Positions 8,098 to 16,859 are shown, counted from the first letter of the stretch. The stretch is 64,000 nt of DNA from Legionellaceae bacterium (GCA_030148065.1 JASBUC010000078.1:1-64000); one strand, 5' to 3'. Program-made: numbers and translations. Notes: generated by a model from the sequence alone, not told the origin.

Positions 8098-10406
8098 GCG
8101 ATGTCCTTTAATAGCGTTGAAAGTGTCGGACCTTGTGTGAACCTTAAGACGGGTGAGCTCGTCGTATGGCCAATGAAGGTGCCTTCTTGCTTGAATGTTT
8201 CAGCCAGTAACAGTAAGTCTTGTTGTTTTCTTTGAGAGACTTCAACGACAAACCCTAAGGTCTCCATAAATAAAAACGCGTCTTGCTCTAGTGTTGGTTG
8301 GGGGCTTAATTCTGCGCCAAACGTTGTTGTTTGCGCCATGGTGGTGAGTGCTTTAATTAATCCGCCATCGTGGATGGGGGCCGCTGATAATAAAAGCTCT
8401 TGTTCAATGGCTTGATGGAGGAAGTGAATGCGATTCTTAAACGCTTCAAGGTTAATCGAGGGCGGCAAAAAATGTTGCTTGCTTTGCAGTTGCTCAGCAA
8501 ACTGACTGCCGGCAAAGCTCTTATAGTCGCCTCGGAACGTATAGAGAAGATTTTGAGTGCCCTTAAAGCTTGGGGTAATTGCCTTAGTTGCTTTGTCCAT
8601 TCGGCCTAGGCAGCTTATCATGGGGCTTGCTGGAATGGCCGAGCCTTTTGTTTGGTTGTAGAACGAGACATTGCCTGCTGCAACTGGCAGATGGTGACCA
8701 GGGTGTTCGATTAACTCATAGGCATGACAGGCTTTGGCAATGCCATCGACGGCTTTGACAAAATCATTCATGTGATGAGGGTTTTCGGGGGAGCCAAAGC
8801 AGAGACAATCGGTGATTGCCTGTGGGCTTGCTCCCACACTTGCGACCTTCTCAAGCGCTTGAATGACCGCAACCATCGCGCCAAGCTCAGGTGACTGTTG
8901 GCATATAAAGGGGTTTTGACTCACGCTTAGAGCAACCCCCACTTCTTGTATTTCTAAGGGGTAGTCGTCACTGTTAAAAGGGGTTAGAACACCAGCGGCT
9001 GCCTCCCCGCGTTCAATCACAGTACGACCTTGTACTTGCTTGTCATAATGTTCATAAATGGCTTGATGACTCTTTAAGTTATCTGCCTCTAATATGGTGG
9101 CAACTTGGTTTGCAAGTGTGGTGTGCTCAACCTGCTCAGATCTCTGGGGCTTTTCTTCTCTTGCATGAGCAGGGCGGTTAATTTCAAGGCCGCTGACGAC
9201 TGCTTCTGCCGGGGCATCAACAATGGTTTTTCCTTCAAATAAAACGCTAAATTGAGGCCTGCTGCTGATTTCACCGATGATGTTTGCCATGGCACCATTT
9301 GAAACATTTGGTAAATCAAAGCATTGATTGTAGTGCTCTAAAATCATCTCGCTTAGCTCTTTTGGTACAGACCACATGAAACGTTCTTGTGTTTCTGCGC
9401 ATAAAATGACACTGGGGGCAAGCCCCTCCATTGAGCAGTGAACCCTATCAAGCCAAACGGTTGCACCAAGCTCGCTGCCAGCGGCAAGCTCAACAGACGC
9501 ACAAGCAATGCCGCCAGCGCCTAAGTCTTTAAAGCCAACCTTGTCGATTAAATCGTGCTCAATTAGCTTTTCAAACAAGGCTTCATTGGCTTTAAGTAGG
9601 TGTCGCTCCAAAAAGGCATTGGGCTCTTGCACAGCCCCTCGATTGGCTTTTTCAGTGTTTAGATCGGCCGAGGCAAAGCTTGCCCCACCAAAGCCACTAT
9701 TATCAGTTGGCTTGCCAACTAAAATGAGCTGATAGCCTGCGCTGTCTTTGGGGGTGTGAGAATGAATGATGCCACTTTTTTTAACCACCCCGAGGCTCAC
9801 CACTGTGACCAGACAGTTGCTTTCATACCCTTGGTGGTAATAGCAGTCCCCCGCAATGTTTGGGATCCCAAGAGCGTTGCCATAGCTTGCAATGCCACTG
9901 ACCACCCCGTTTTGTAACCATTGGGTGTGCAATGCATGCGCTAGCCCAAAGCGCAAACTATCAGCAACGGCAATCACGGTAGCCCCCATGCAGGAAATGT
10001 CTCGCACATTTCCGCCAACGCCTGTGGCAGCCCCTTCAAAGGGTACAATTTGGGAGGGGTGATTGTGCGATTCGTGGCTAATGGCGATGCCATATTCTTC
10101 GCCGGCGTTATCTTTAGCAATACGGACGATGCCAGCATCTTCACCAACACCCAATAAGAGGTTGGGTGCTTGAACGGGCAACTTTTTTAGATGTTGTTTT
10201 GAGCTTTTGTAGGAGCAGTGTTCTGAGCCTTCAATCGACCAAAGCAGGCATTCTGCTAGGGTTGGTGGGCGTTTTAAAATAGTGTCTTGGATGTGGCGTA
10301 ATTCTTGGTGGGTGAGCTGGAGGTTTAAGCGTTTGCACATTGAATCAGCCTCCTCTTTTGAAAGAGACGAGAAATCAATGCGATCAAAATCGGTAACTGA
10401 ATCCAT
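8094..10406 (-). CDS. purL: FGAM synthase subunit PurL, small type
   Basis: Uses ATP and ammonia to convert FGAR to FGAM. At 770 aa it is the small PurL found with separate PurQ and PurS, as in Bacillus, not the roughly 1,300-aa single-chain PurL of E. coli. Motifs: GSEHCSYKSSK, ISHESHNHPS, PFEGAATGVGGNVRD, GKPTDNSGFGGASFAS and IHDGGL. I start at the ATG encoding MDSVTDFDRIDF, because the 20 residues possible upstream (to 10466) are hydrophobic and not family-like. No strong ribosome site precedes either start. It is the first gene of the operon. Confidence 0.94.
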   Translation of the reverse strand: MDSVTDFDRIDFSSLSKEEADSMCKRLNLQLTHQELRHIQDTILKRPPTLAECLLWSIEGSEHCSYKSSKQHLKKLPVQAPNLLLGVGEDAGIVRIAKDNAGEEYGIAISHESHNHPSQIVPFEGAATGVGGNVRDISCMGATVIAVADSLRFGLAHALHTQWLQNGVVSGIASYGNALGIPNIAGDCYYHQGYESNCLVTVVSLGVVKKSGIIHSHTPKDSAGYQLILVGKPTDNSGFGGASFASADLNTEKANRGAVQEPNAFLERHLLKANEALFEKLIEHDLIDKVGFKDLGAGGIACASVELAAGSELGATVWLDRVHCSMEGLAPSVILCAETQERFMWSVPKELSEMILEHYNQCFDLPNVSNGAMANIIGEISSRPQFSVLFEGKTIVDAPAEAVVSGLEINRPAHAREEKPQRSEQVEHTTLANQVATILEADNLKSHQAIYEHYDKQVQGRTVIERGEAAAGVLTPFNSDDYPLEIQEVGVALSVSQNPFICQQSPELGAMVAVIQALEKVASVGASPQAITDCLCFGSPENPHHMNDFVKAVDGIAKACHAYELIEHPGHHLPVAAGNVSFYNQTKGSAIPASPMISCLGRMDKATKAITPSFKGTQNLLYTFRGDYKSFAGSQFAEQLQSKQHFLPPSINLEAFKNRIHFLHQAIEQELLLSAAPIHDGGLIKALTTMAQTTTFGAELSPQPTLEQDAFLFMETLGFVVEVSQRKQQDLLLLAETFKQEGTFIGHTTSSPVLRFTQGPTLSTLLKDIA

Positions 10407-10523
10407 GTTTAACTCACTGTTTTTTTGGACGAACAGTAGCGAAAATGCGCAGAAAAAGCAAGGCAAAGAACGGAAAAGGCCACTGTTAAGGACGCGTAAT
10501 GACCTAACTATATTAGAGAGTTA

Positions 10524-10552
10524 GTAATAAAAGGCAAGTGTGCTTTTGACAA
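10524..10552 (-). promoter_or_regulatory. Candidate sigma70 promoter of the purine operon
   Basis: Reading leftward, TTGTCA (10552-10547) and TATTAC (10529-10524) are separated by 17 nt, about 118 nt before the purL ATG. The long leader has no recognisable purine riboswitch or PurR palindrome that I can see. The assignment rests on hexamers alone. Confidence 0.4.
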
Positions 10553-10598
10553 AGCCTGAATTCTTTAGCATGCTGTTAGTTTTGTAAAAGGGACCTAA

Positions 10599-11048
10599 AT
10601 GATCCGGGCTCTACTGTTGCTCTTAAGCATTTTTTCAACGGCGCTGTTTGCTTATCAGTGCCCAAGCGAATCGTCCATTCTTAAGGCCATTGCCAAAGAA
10701 AAAGAAATGGTCAAACGTGCCAATGAAAAAACAGAGTCTGTGCAAACAGCTTTTTCACCCATCATAAAATATTTTAATCAGACCCTTCCTTGGTTGATTG
10801 AATTACAACCTGGCATGATGCCGCCAAACAATCCCGACCTGATCCGTTTTTTTCAAATTAAACGAACGACGGAGCGTTTGTATTGTTACTATCAATGGGC
10901 GGGTAATACAGGCCAATTGGATAATTGGTTAAGCATTGGCCTTATCACCAGTCGCACGATTATTCCCGAGTGGCAGGGGCATCCCTTTGGTTGTGAGAGC
11001 TTTCATCGCGATGAGTGCCCGTTTCGTTTTACTAGTGAGCATTGGTAA
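10599..11048 (+). CDS. Small secreted protein of unknown function
   Basis: A 149-aa product that I do not recognise. It has a clear signal peptide (MIRALLLLLSIFSTALFA, cleavage likely before YQCPS). The mature part is about 131 residues with four cysteines (YQCPS, LYCYY, FGCES, DECPF), compatible with disulfides in the periplasm. AGGGA lies 6 nt before the ATG, which supports the start. It is divergent from the purine operon and is followed by a repeat-rich intergenic stretch, so it is probably a monocistronic gene. Confidence 0.6.
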   Translation: MIRALLLLLSIFSTALFAYQCPSESSILKAIAKEKEMVKRANEKTESVQTAFSPIIKYFNQTLPWLIELQPGMMPPNNPDLIRFFQIKRTTERLYCYYQWAGNTGQLDNWLSIGLITSRTIIPEWQGHPFGCESFHRDECPFRFTSEHW

Positions 11049-11057
11049 AAGGTTGTG

Positions 11058-11148
11058 GTAACCGTTGCTATCCATTACCTTATTTACGGAATGGCTCGCT
11101 TTGCTGCGCTTGAGTTCCATAAATAAGGCAATGAACATCAACGGTTAC
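11058..11148. repeat. Long imperfect inverted repeat (hairpin)
   Basis: The outer arm GTAACCGTTG (11058-11067) pairs with CAACGGTTAC (11139-11148). After a 5/5-nt internal loop, 11073-11091 pairs with 11115-11133 (19 positions, two mismatches). The terminal loop contains GCTCG..GCTGCGCTTGAG, reminiscent of the loops of the 55.8-56.0 kb elements. It lies downstream of the secreted-protein gene but lacks a T-run, so it is not a typical terminator. Confidence 0.75.
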
Positions 11149-11172
11149 GCTTTATTGGTGTTACGTTAATGG

Positions 11173-11229
11173 ATGCGACACCTTTTTAAACCTTTGGCTT
11201 TGCCAAAGGGGTTGTTTGATGGGTCGCAT
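11173..11229. repeat. Second inverted repeat with nested stem
   Basis: ATGCGAC (11173-11179) pairs with GTCGCAT (11223-11229), enclosing an inner stem AACCTTTGG / CCAAAGGGGTT around a short CTTTG loop. It sits between the hairpin at 11058 and the second 21-bp direct repeat. Confidence 0.6.
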
Positions 11230-11365
11230 GCTTAGATTGAGAAGGGTTGTGGTAACCGTTGCTATACTCAGAATACTTGGAAATTCCCTTTTTTAGGTCT
11301 GGCAATTTTCTGCCTGTAGAGTGTTTAAAAGCAAGTAGTTGTTTAGCTGATTGCCTGAGGCCTTT

Positions 11366-12559
11366 CTAGGCTTTTGCTCTTTTTGCCAGCGCCATTAATT
11401 TGCAAGCAAGGGAGAGATCGTGCTTTTCCAGCAGTTCAGCTGCTTGCCAAAGAGGGTTGGCGTCACTTTTTTTAAGCAGTCTATTTGAGGCTTTAACTTG
11501 CTGTTTTAGGTTACGATTTCGTATGACTAAATGACGGTTGGTTTCATCTAAATGTTTCATCGATTTTAGAGTGTCACTAAAGGCTTGGTTGGCTTTTGAT
11601 GAAGAGATTGTCTGTTGGTTGAAACTTATTATTGCTTGCTGATAGCATTCAAGTAACTTATGGATCCGAGGCTCTCTAGCAAGCCAAGGACGAAGCTCTT
11701 TCATCACAATCGCCGCATCCTTTGCACAATATCGTTTTATCTCGTTACTTAAGTTTTCTTCATTTAAGGCGCGACTCATGGTTCTTACCCCAAAGTTTAA
11801 AGGCTTAAAGTAGGAAAGCGTTTGGGATGATACCATGCCTGCAAGCTTTGAATTATGAGTGACAATAACCGCACAGCCAAGGCTTAGAGCCTCCATTGCC
11901 GAGCGACCCTTGGCAAAAACGAGATCAAAGTCGCCAAGAATGGCTTTGGGGTTTGGGTGAGAGCCACTGGTTTTTTTGCCAAGAAAAGTAAGGCTCATCT
12001 TTAGTTTTTTACAGACTTGCTCAATTAGAATTTTATCGTATTCAGGGAGGGAATTTGCAAAATAGAGTGCTTTTTGGGGGGTCTTCGGTAAAGGGTCTCT
12101 TGGTTGATAGGTGTCAATGTCTAAAAAGTTTTGCACAACGGTTATTTTGTCTTCTGAAATGGCATGTTGTAGCATTAAGCGCTCTTTACACAACTCATCA
12201 ACTGCAATGTAGGACTGAATGTTAGGGTGCACCGCTGGGATCTCTTGCCAGGGCAGCCAGCCATGACACATGTTAATTACCGGCACATCCTCGAAGTAGG
12301 ACAAGGCCATCAAGGTTTCAAGGCAGTGTTGTGCATGAATGACATCAGGCTTAATGCCAAGCTGTTTAAAATCATCAATACAGGCAATGGTGTGTTGCTT
12401 TAAAATCTCTGCCGTCTGGCCATGCTTAAGACTAAAACAAATAGGACGGTGACCGGCTGCAAGCAAGCCTTTGGCTAAATCAATCACATAGGTCTCACTA
12501 CCGGCAAGTGCATCAAGAGTGTTGTTGGTAATTAAAATGGTCAGAGGTTTATTGTTCAC
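11366..12559 (-). CDS. Glycosyltransferase, GT4-like (GT-B fold)
   Basis: A 397-aa protein resembling GT4 sugar transferases. The N-terminus (LITNNTLDALAGSETYVIDLAKGLLAAGH) has the glycine-rich acceptor-side loop typical of the family. VIHAQHC and INMCHG follow. The C-terminal donor half includes ITVVQNFLDID, a domain linker, and FAKGRSAMEALSLGCAVIVT, the usual nucleotide-sugar-binding Glu region. The last 90 residues are a helical extension. It overlaps the upstream gene by 11 nt, so the two form an operon. The acceptor is unknown; a surface glycan is plausible but not shown. Confidence 0.75.
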   Translation of the reverse strand: MNNKPLTILITNNTLDALAGSETYVIDLAKGLLAAGHRPICFSLKHGQTAEILKQHTIACIDDFKQLGIKPDVIHAQHCLETLMALSYFEDVPVINMCHGWLPWQEIPAVHPNIQSYIAVDELCKERLMLQHAISEDKITVVQNFLDIDTYQPRDPLPKTPQKALYFANSLPEYDKILIEQVCKKLKMSLTFLGKKTSGSHPNPKAILGDFDLVFAKGRSAMEALSLGCAVIVTHNSKLAGMVSSQTLSYFKPLNFGVRTMSRALNEENLSNEIKRYCAKDAAIVMKELRPWLAREPRIHKLLECYQQAIISFNQQTISSSKANQAFSDTLKSMKHLDETNRHLVIRNRNLKQQVKASNRLLKKSDANPLWQAAELLEKHDLSLACKLMALAKRAKA

Positions 12560-13352
12560 ACCAGCTCTCCAGAGTCTCTTTGATGGGTTTTATATGATCT
12601 TGGTAGTAGATAACATCCGTATATTTTCCCTCTTGTTGGCGTCGCTTACCATGGATTTCATAGAATGGGGTTTGTGTTTCAAAATCTGGGTATAGGGGAG
12701 AGTAAGGCACGTGTTGTAAAAATTCAGCATTGCAATTTGCTACGTAGTGGCTGGGAAACTCGTCTTCTAACATTTCATAAAGACCGGAATAATTATTGGC
12801 AACCATCTTTTTTTCAGTAAAGTCGTCATCGCTTAGTTCGATGCTTAGATCGTTTGTCGTTTTTTCGATGTTGCGGGCAACGCTTTTTTGCAAAAAGAAT
12901 TCATAGTTTTTTATTTCAAAACCATCTCTTTGGCGCTTTTTCACCACAGCATTGATTAATAAGCGACAAATGTCATGAGTGACGTTATAGCCCTCATAAG
13001 CATCACCAACTAAATAATTAAACTCATTGTTTTTAACCCAGCGGTAGAGATTATTGGCTAGACTAAAGAAAAAGTCCTTATCGTGCTGGAGCAAGGCCTG
13101 AAAGAGTGTTGATTCCACGACCTCTGCGACTTGGGGGGCGAGCGAAAGAGAAAGAGACTCGATGGTAGCAAGACTTGCTTTTAGGCGGTCGTTTTTTTTA
13201 CAGTTAATGTCCTTTGATTGGCGTGTCAGTATGTAAACACTGGGGTTTAGAGTTTTCATCCACTTAAACACTCGAAGCTCATGGCTAGGGTGGCCGATAA
13301 TCAGTGCGGCTTTTTGCTTTTGGGGTAACAGTCGTGCCTTAGAAGAGCGCAT
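12549..13352 (-). CDS. Unknown protein co-transcribed with glycosyltransferase
   Basis: 267 aa, not recognised. It opens AALIIGHPSHELRVFKWMKTLNP, a strand-loop-helix with GHPSHE that is vaguely like the GHPDDE start of PIG-L/LmbE deacetylases. I do not see the rest of that family's zinc site, so no function is assigned. There is no signal peptide or membrane segment. It overlaps the downstream glycosyltransferase by 11 nt, suggesting a joint role in sugar metabolism or glycan assembly. Confidence 0.6.
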   Translation of the reverse strand: MRSSKARLLPQKQKAALIIGHPSHELRVFKWMKTLNPSVYILTRQSKDINCKKNDRLKASLATIESLSLSLAPQVAEVVESTLFQALLQHDKDFFFSLANNLYRWVKNNEFNYLVGDAYEGYNVTHDICRLLINAVVKKRQRDGFEIKNYEFFLQKSVARNIEKTTNDLSIELSDDDFTEKKMVANNYSGLYEMLEDEFPSHYVANCNAEFLQHVPYSPLYPDFETQTPFYEIHGKRRQQEGKYTDVIYYQDHIKPIKETLESWCEQ

Positions 13353-13396
13353 TAATAAATTCCATCTCTATTATCCAATTGGGTATATATATCAAC

Positions 13397-13442
13397 AGGA
13401 GGTGATAAAGTGAAGTTTGATCCCATACATTTTTATAGTTAG
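13397..13442 (+). promoter_or_regulatory. Near-perfect Shine-Dalgarno site with a 10-codon GTG reading frame
   Basis: AGGAGGTGAT (13397-13406) is the best ribosome site in this region. At optimal spacing it points to the GTG at 13410, which opens a 10-codon frame (MKFDPIHFYS) ending in TAG at 13440-13442, 7 nt before the ATG of the PLP-enzyme gene. It could be a leader peptide coupling translation, or the relic of a frameshifted longer start. Confidence 0.5.
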
Positions 13443-13449
13443 AGTGGCA

Positions 13450-14391
13450 ATGACGACCGAGCACAGCAATTTTTTATTACACTCACGAGTGCATCAATTA
13501 AACAACTTCCCGATGCAAGACTGTTTTGTCAAACGAGACGATGAACTTAGTTTTGGCATTAGTGGTTGCAAATACCGAAAATATGCAAGCTTAATGCCCT
13601 ATTTGAAGCAGAAGGGAATTCGGCAGCTATTAGTTATTGCCAGTGCTGCAAGCAATAATTTATTAGCGGCTTTGCAAATGGGGGCTGAGTTTGGTATTTC
13701 CGTCATCCCATTCTTGTTAGAGCCTCACCAGCTCTCTTTAAAAGGAAACTATTTATACAGTAATCTTTTTTTGCAGCCAGAGGTCATTCACTGGGTACCT
13801 AGGGCTAACTGGGGCAAGGTTAATGAGCTTGCTCGTGACTTTTTAAGTTCACAGAGCAAAAAAACCTTTCTGTTACCAGAAGGGGCTTTTTGTCAACCAG
13901 CACTCATAGGCGCTAAAACGCTTGCAGATAGTCTTATCCAAAATGAAAAAGAACTAAGCACGTCTTTTCAACATATTTTTGTTGATGCTGGTACCGGCTT
14001 ATCTGCAATGGGATTGATTGCAAGGCTTAAAGAGCTAACGCATCCTGCCCGGGTTTATGTGTTAACGCTCGCTGATTCGAAAGAGGTTTTTCTAAGCAAG
14101 TTAGAAAAAGAGGTTGGTCTGTCTTTATCAAATATTGAAGTGTTTGAGTCCATCAGTGCAAAATCGTTTGGGGCGGTCAATAAAACCGTCAAAAATCAGA
14201 TAACTCAGGTTGCCAAAGAAGAAGGCATTATTCTCGATCCCATCTACAGCGCCAAACTTTTTTTAAACGCTCGTTCTTTGATTCAAGCAAGGCAGTTGGA
14301 AGGTGCTAAGCTCTTGGTTCATTCAGGCGGCGCCTTGAGTCTTTCTGGTTTTTCAATCGGCGCTGACTCAGCTCATAAAACAATGCTATAG
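13450..14391 (+). CDS. PLP-dependent enzyme, ACC deaminase/D-cysteine desulfhydrase family
   Basis: A fold-type II PLP enzyme of 313 aa. KRDDELSFGISGCKYRKYASL matches the family segment around the PLP-binding lysine (KRDDxxx..GGNKxRKLE). ASAASNNLLAAL is the phosphate/substrate loop (family SxQSNHAR), DAGTGLSAMGL resembles the later glycine loop, and VHSGGALSLSGF ends the domain. The departures from GGNKTRK and QSNHAR suggest a changed substrate, so neither classic activity can be asserted. The ATG at 13450 has AGAG 7 nt upstream; a TTG at 13417 is in frame. Confidence 0.72.
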   Translation: MTTEHSNFLLHSRVHQLNNFPMQDCFVKRDDELSFGISGCKYRKYASLMPYLKQKGIRQLLVIASAASNNLLAALQMGAEFGISVIPFLLEPHQLSLKGNYLYSNLFLQPEVIHWVPRANWGKVNELARDFLSSQSKKTFLLPEGAFCQPALIGAKTLADSLIQNEKELSTSFQHIFVDAGTGLSAMGLIARLKELTHPARVYVLTLADSKEVFLSKLEKEVGLSLSNIEVFESISAKSFGAVNKTVKNQITQVAKEEGIILDPIYSAKLFLNARSLIQARQLEGAKLLVHSGGALSLSGFSIGADSAHKTML

Positions 14392-14424
14392 TCTGATAAA
14401 TCAGATCTGAGAGAGAGGTAGTGA

Positions 14425-15804
14425 ATGCAAAAACGAGTGTTTGTTAATCGCATATTAAACATGAAGCGAATTAAGACCATTGGTCTTGACATGGATCACA
14501 CCCTCATTCGCTATCACACCGAAGCCTTTGAAGGTTTAGTCTATCAAATGGTTGTCGAGCGTTTAATCAAGGATGAGTCCTACCCAGTTGCGATTTCCAA
14601 GCTTAAATTTAACTTTGCTAGTGCCATTCGAGGGTTGGTGATCGACTCCCATAAAGGAAATATTTTGAAGTTGAGTCGCTATGGCGCCATCCGGGTTAGT
14701 CATCATGGCACCCGTTTAATCGACTACAAAGAGCAAAAAAAAATCTATCAAAGTACCTACGTTGATTTAGGGGATCCCCGCTACCAAGTGATTGATACGG
14801 CGTTTTCAATTGCTTTTTGTGTTTTATATGCTCAGTTGGTGGATTTTAAAGATGAGAAGCCAAAAGAACTACCCAACTATGCCCAGATTGCAGAAGATGT
14901 GGCGCATGCGGTGGATGCGATTCATGCGGATGGTAGTTTAAAAGAGCAGGTGGCCAAAGACTTAAGTCGCTACATAAAAAAAGATGAAGCAACGGTGAAA
15001 GGACTGCAGCGCTTTTTAAAGCACGGTAAAAAAATCTTCATCGTCACCAACTCTGACTATTTTTACACGAAGTTACTGCTCGATTATGCGGTGAATCCAT
15101 ACCTCAATAATGGCAAGACTTGGCAAGACTTATTTGAGTATGTGATTACCTTTGCCGCCAAACCCCGATTTTTCTACGAGCGAGATCGCTATTTAAAAAT
15201 AGATCCAGACACAGGTTTGATGACTAATTTTACTGGCAAGTTGCAACCAGGAATTTACCAAGGGGGCAATGCGAAGAAATTTACCGACGATTTAAATTTA
15301 ACAGGTGATCAAATCCTATATGTGGGCGATCACATCTATGGCGACATCCTGCGCTTGAAAAAAGATTGCAATTGGCGCACAGCCTTGGTGGTGGAAGAGC
15401 TGGGGCAAGAGATAGTCTCACAGATAAAAACCCAGCCATTAGAGAAAAAAATAGTCGCTCTAATGAATGAAAAAATTTCCTTAGAAGCAGAGCATGTTTC
15501 GCTCCTTACAAAAAGCATCGAAGAAGAGACGAAATGTTATAAGACAGAACTAGAGTTGCTTTCAAATGAGTTAATGAGCATCGATGGCAAGATTGCAGAG
15601 TTGATTGTAAAACAACAAAAAGTGTTTAATCCTCACTGGGACAGGGTCTTTCGTGCGGGCGCAGAAGAGAGTTATTTTGCCTATCAGGTCAACCGTTTTG
15701 CGTGCATCTACATGGAAAAGTTAACGGATCTGCTAGAGTGTTCACCCATGACCTTCTTTCGAGCCAATCGACGTTTGCTCGCCCATGATTTTGCGGTGGA
15801 GTAG
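14425..15804 (+). CDS. HAD-family IMP/GMP-type 5'-nucleotidase (cN-II-like)
   Basis: 459 aa, close to the cytosolic nucleotidase II-like enzymes of Legionella and relatives, which dephosphorylate IMP and GMP. HAD motif I is GLDMDHTLIRY (nucleophile Asp plus Asp+2), motif II is IFIVTNSDY, and motif IV is LYVGDHIYGD. A helical C-terminus of about 110 residues follows. GAGAGG lies about 7 nt before the ATG at 14425, and the N-terminal VFVNRILNMKRI is typical of the family. Given the purine operon nearby it may balance purine nucleotide pools; that is inference. Confidence 0.88.
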   Translation: MQKRVFVNRILNMKRIKTIGLDMDHTLIRYHTEAFEGLVYQMVVERLIKDESYPVAISKLKFNFASAIRGLVIDSHKGNILKLSRYGAIRVSHHGTRLIDYKEQKKIYQSTYVDLGDPRYQVIDTAFSIAFCVLYAQLVDFKDEKPKELPNYAQIAEDVAHAVDAIHADGSLKEQVAKDLSRYIKKDEATVKGLQRFLKHGKKIFIVTNSDYFYTKLLLDYAVNPYLNNGKTWQDLFEYVITFAAKPRFFYERDRYLKIDPDTGLMTNFTGKLQPGIYQGGNAKKFTDDLNLTGDQILYVGDHIYGDILRLKKDCNWRTALVVEELGQEIVSQIKTQPLEKKIVALMNEKISLEAEHVSLLTKSIEEETKCYKTELELLSNELMSIDGKIAELIVKQQKVFNPHWDRVFRAGAEESYFAYQVNRFACIYMEKLTDLLECSPMTFFRANRRLLAHDFAVE

Positions 15805-15814
15805 CCTCAAGGGT

Positions 15815-15843
15815 TTGTTAGAACCCCTGCAATCCTTTATAAT
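15815..15843 (+). promoter_or_regulatory. Sigma70 promoter of epmB
   Basis: TTGTTA (15815-15820), a 17-nt spacer and a consensus TATAAT (15838-15843) lie 27 nt before the epmB ATG. The -35 overlaps a weak GGGTT/AACCC hairpin that may end the preceding gene's transcript. Confidence 0.7.
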
Positions 15844-15870
15844 GCCTTATTTTTGCACAAAGGCTTGTAA

Positions 15871-16839
15871 ATGACTTGGCAAGGTGACCTACAGACTGCC
15901 TTTCGTTCTCCTCCTGAGCTCTTAGAGTTTCTTCAATTAGAGGGCTTAAATTATTCAGAGAAGGCGAGTGAGCTTTTTTCCATGCTGGTGCCTAAGAGCT
16001 TTGCCAACCGCATGCAAAAAGGAAACCCCAACTGCCCCTTGTTAAAGCAAGTTTTACCTATAAAAAATGAGCTACAACCCTTACCAGGGTTTAGCCGTGA
16101 CCCTCTCATTGAGAAAGACGCAAGTCCGAGTAAAGGTGTGCTTCATAAGTATCAAAGCAGGGTTCTATTAATTTTTACTGGTACATGTGCGATTAATTGC
16201 CGTTATTGCTTTCGTCGACACTATCCTTACGCCAGTGGGCTGGCAAGCTCGAAACAACTTGCAGAAATTCTTCAGTACCTTCAAAGTCAACCCAAGGTCA
16301 ATGAAGTCATTTTAAGCGGGGGCGATCCTCTGCTTAGTTCCAACCAACGCTTAGAACAGCTAATTCTTGAACTTGAAAAAATTTCGCACATTAAGACCGT
16401 CCGGCTGCATTCTAGACTGCCCATCGTACTGCCTTCTCGCATCGAGAAACCGTTCATAAGACTTTTTCAAAACAGTCGCTTGCAGTCTGTGATGGTAATG
16501 CACTCCAATCACCCCAACGAGCTCAATCAGGAAGTGAAAGAAGCGTGCTTGATGCTAAACGAGGGGTTTGATTTAGTGCTTAATCAATCGGTGTTGTTGC
16601 AAGGGGTTAATGATTGCCCAGATGTCTTAAGCAAGCTAAGTTTTCGCCTCTTTGAGTTTGGTGTTATGCCTTATTACCTCCATCAACTCGATAAAGTTGA
16701 AGGTGCAGAGCCTTTTTATCTCGAGGAGTCTCATGCTCGTAGGGTTTATCAGAGCTTACAAACGTTAGTTCCAGGCTATCTTTTGCCAAGGTGGGTAGTA
16801 GAAGAGCCTGATAAAGCTCATAAAACGCTAAAACTCTAA
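15871..16839 (+). CDS. epmB: EF-P (lysine 34) beta-lysylation protein EpmB, lysine 2,3-aminomutase
   Basis: A radical-SAM, PLP-dependent enzyme that turns (S)-alpha-lysine into (R)-beta-lysine for modification of elongation factor P. The 322-aa length fits EpmB and is shorter than clostridial lysine aminomutases. The 4Fe-4S/SAM motif CAINCRYC has Cys106, Cys110 and Cys113, followed by FRRHYPY. EVILSGGDPLL is the SAM-contacting loop and LHSRLPIVLPSRI is family-typical. Partners EpmA and EF-P are not in this window. It has its own promoter. Confidence 0.93.
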   Translation: MTWQGDLQTAFRSPPELLEFLQLEGLNYSEKASELFSMLVPKSFANRMQKGNPNCPLLKQVLPIKNELQPLPGFSRDPLIEKDASPSKGVLHKYQSRVLLIFTGTCAINCRYCFRRHYPYASGLASSKQLAEILQYLQSQPKVNEVILSGGDPLLSSNQRLEQLILELEKISHIKTVRLHSRLPIVLPSRIEKPFIRLFQNSRLQSVMVMHSNHPNELNQEVKEACLMLNEGFDLVLNQSVLLQGVNDCPDVLSKLSFRLFEFGVMPYYLHQLDKVEGAEPFYLEESHARRVYQSLQTLVPGYLLPRWVVEEPDKAHKTLKL

Positions 16840-16859
16840 CTTGCGAAAAATTGCTGGTA

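Larger units (their letters stand above)
11051..11265. repeat. 21-bp perfect direct repeats flanking two large hairpins
   Basis: The 21-mer beginning GGTTGTGGTAACCG occurs identically at 11051-11071 and 11245-11265. Between them lie two large inverted repeats (next entries). The 317-bp gap 11049-11365 holds no gene that I can see. The arrangement looks like a small non-coding repeat unit with its first segment repeated at the far end. Confidence 0.75.

Noticed and set aside
97-9732. Many plus-strand frames of 60-116 codons across the purine operon
   Set aside because: All are antisense to well-supported pur genes and have no ribosome sites or recognisable motifs.
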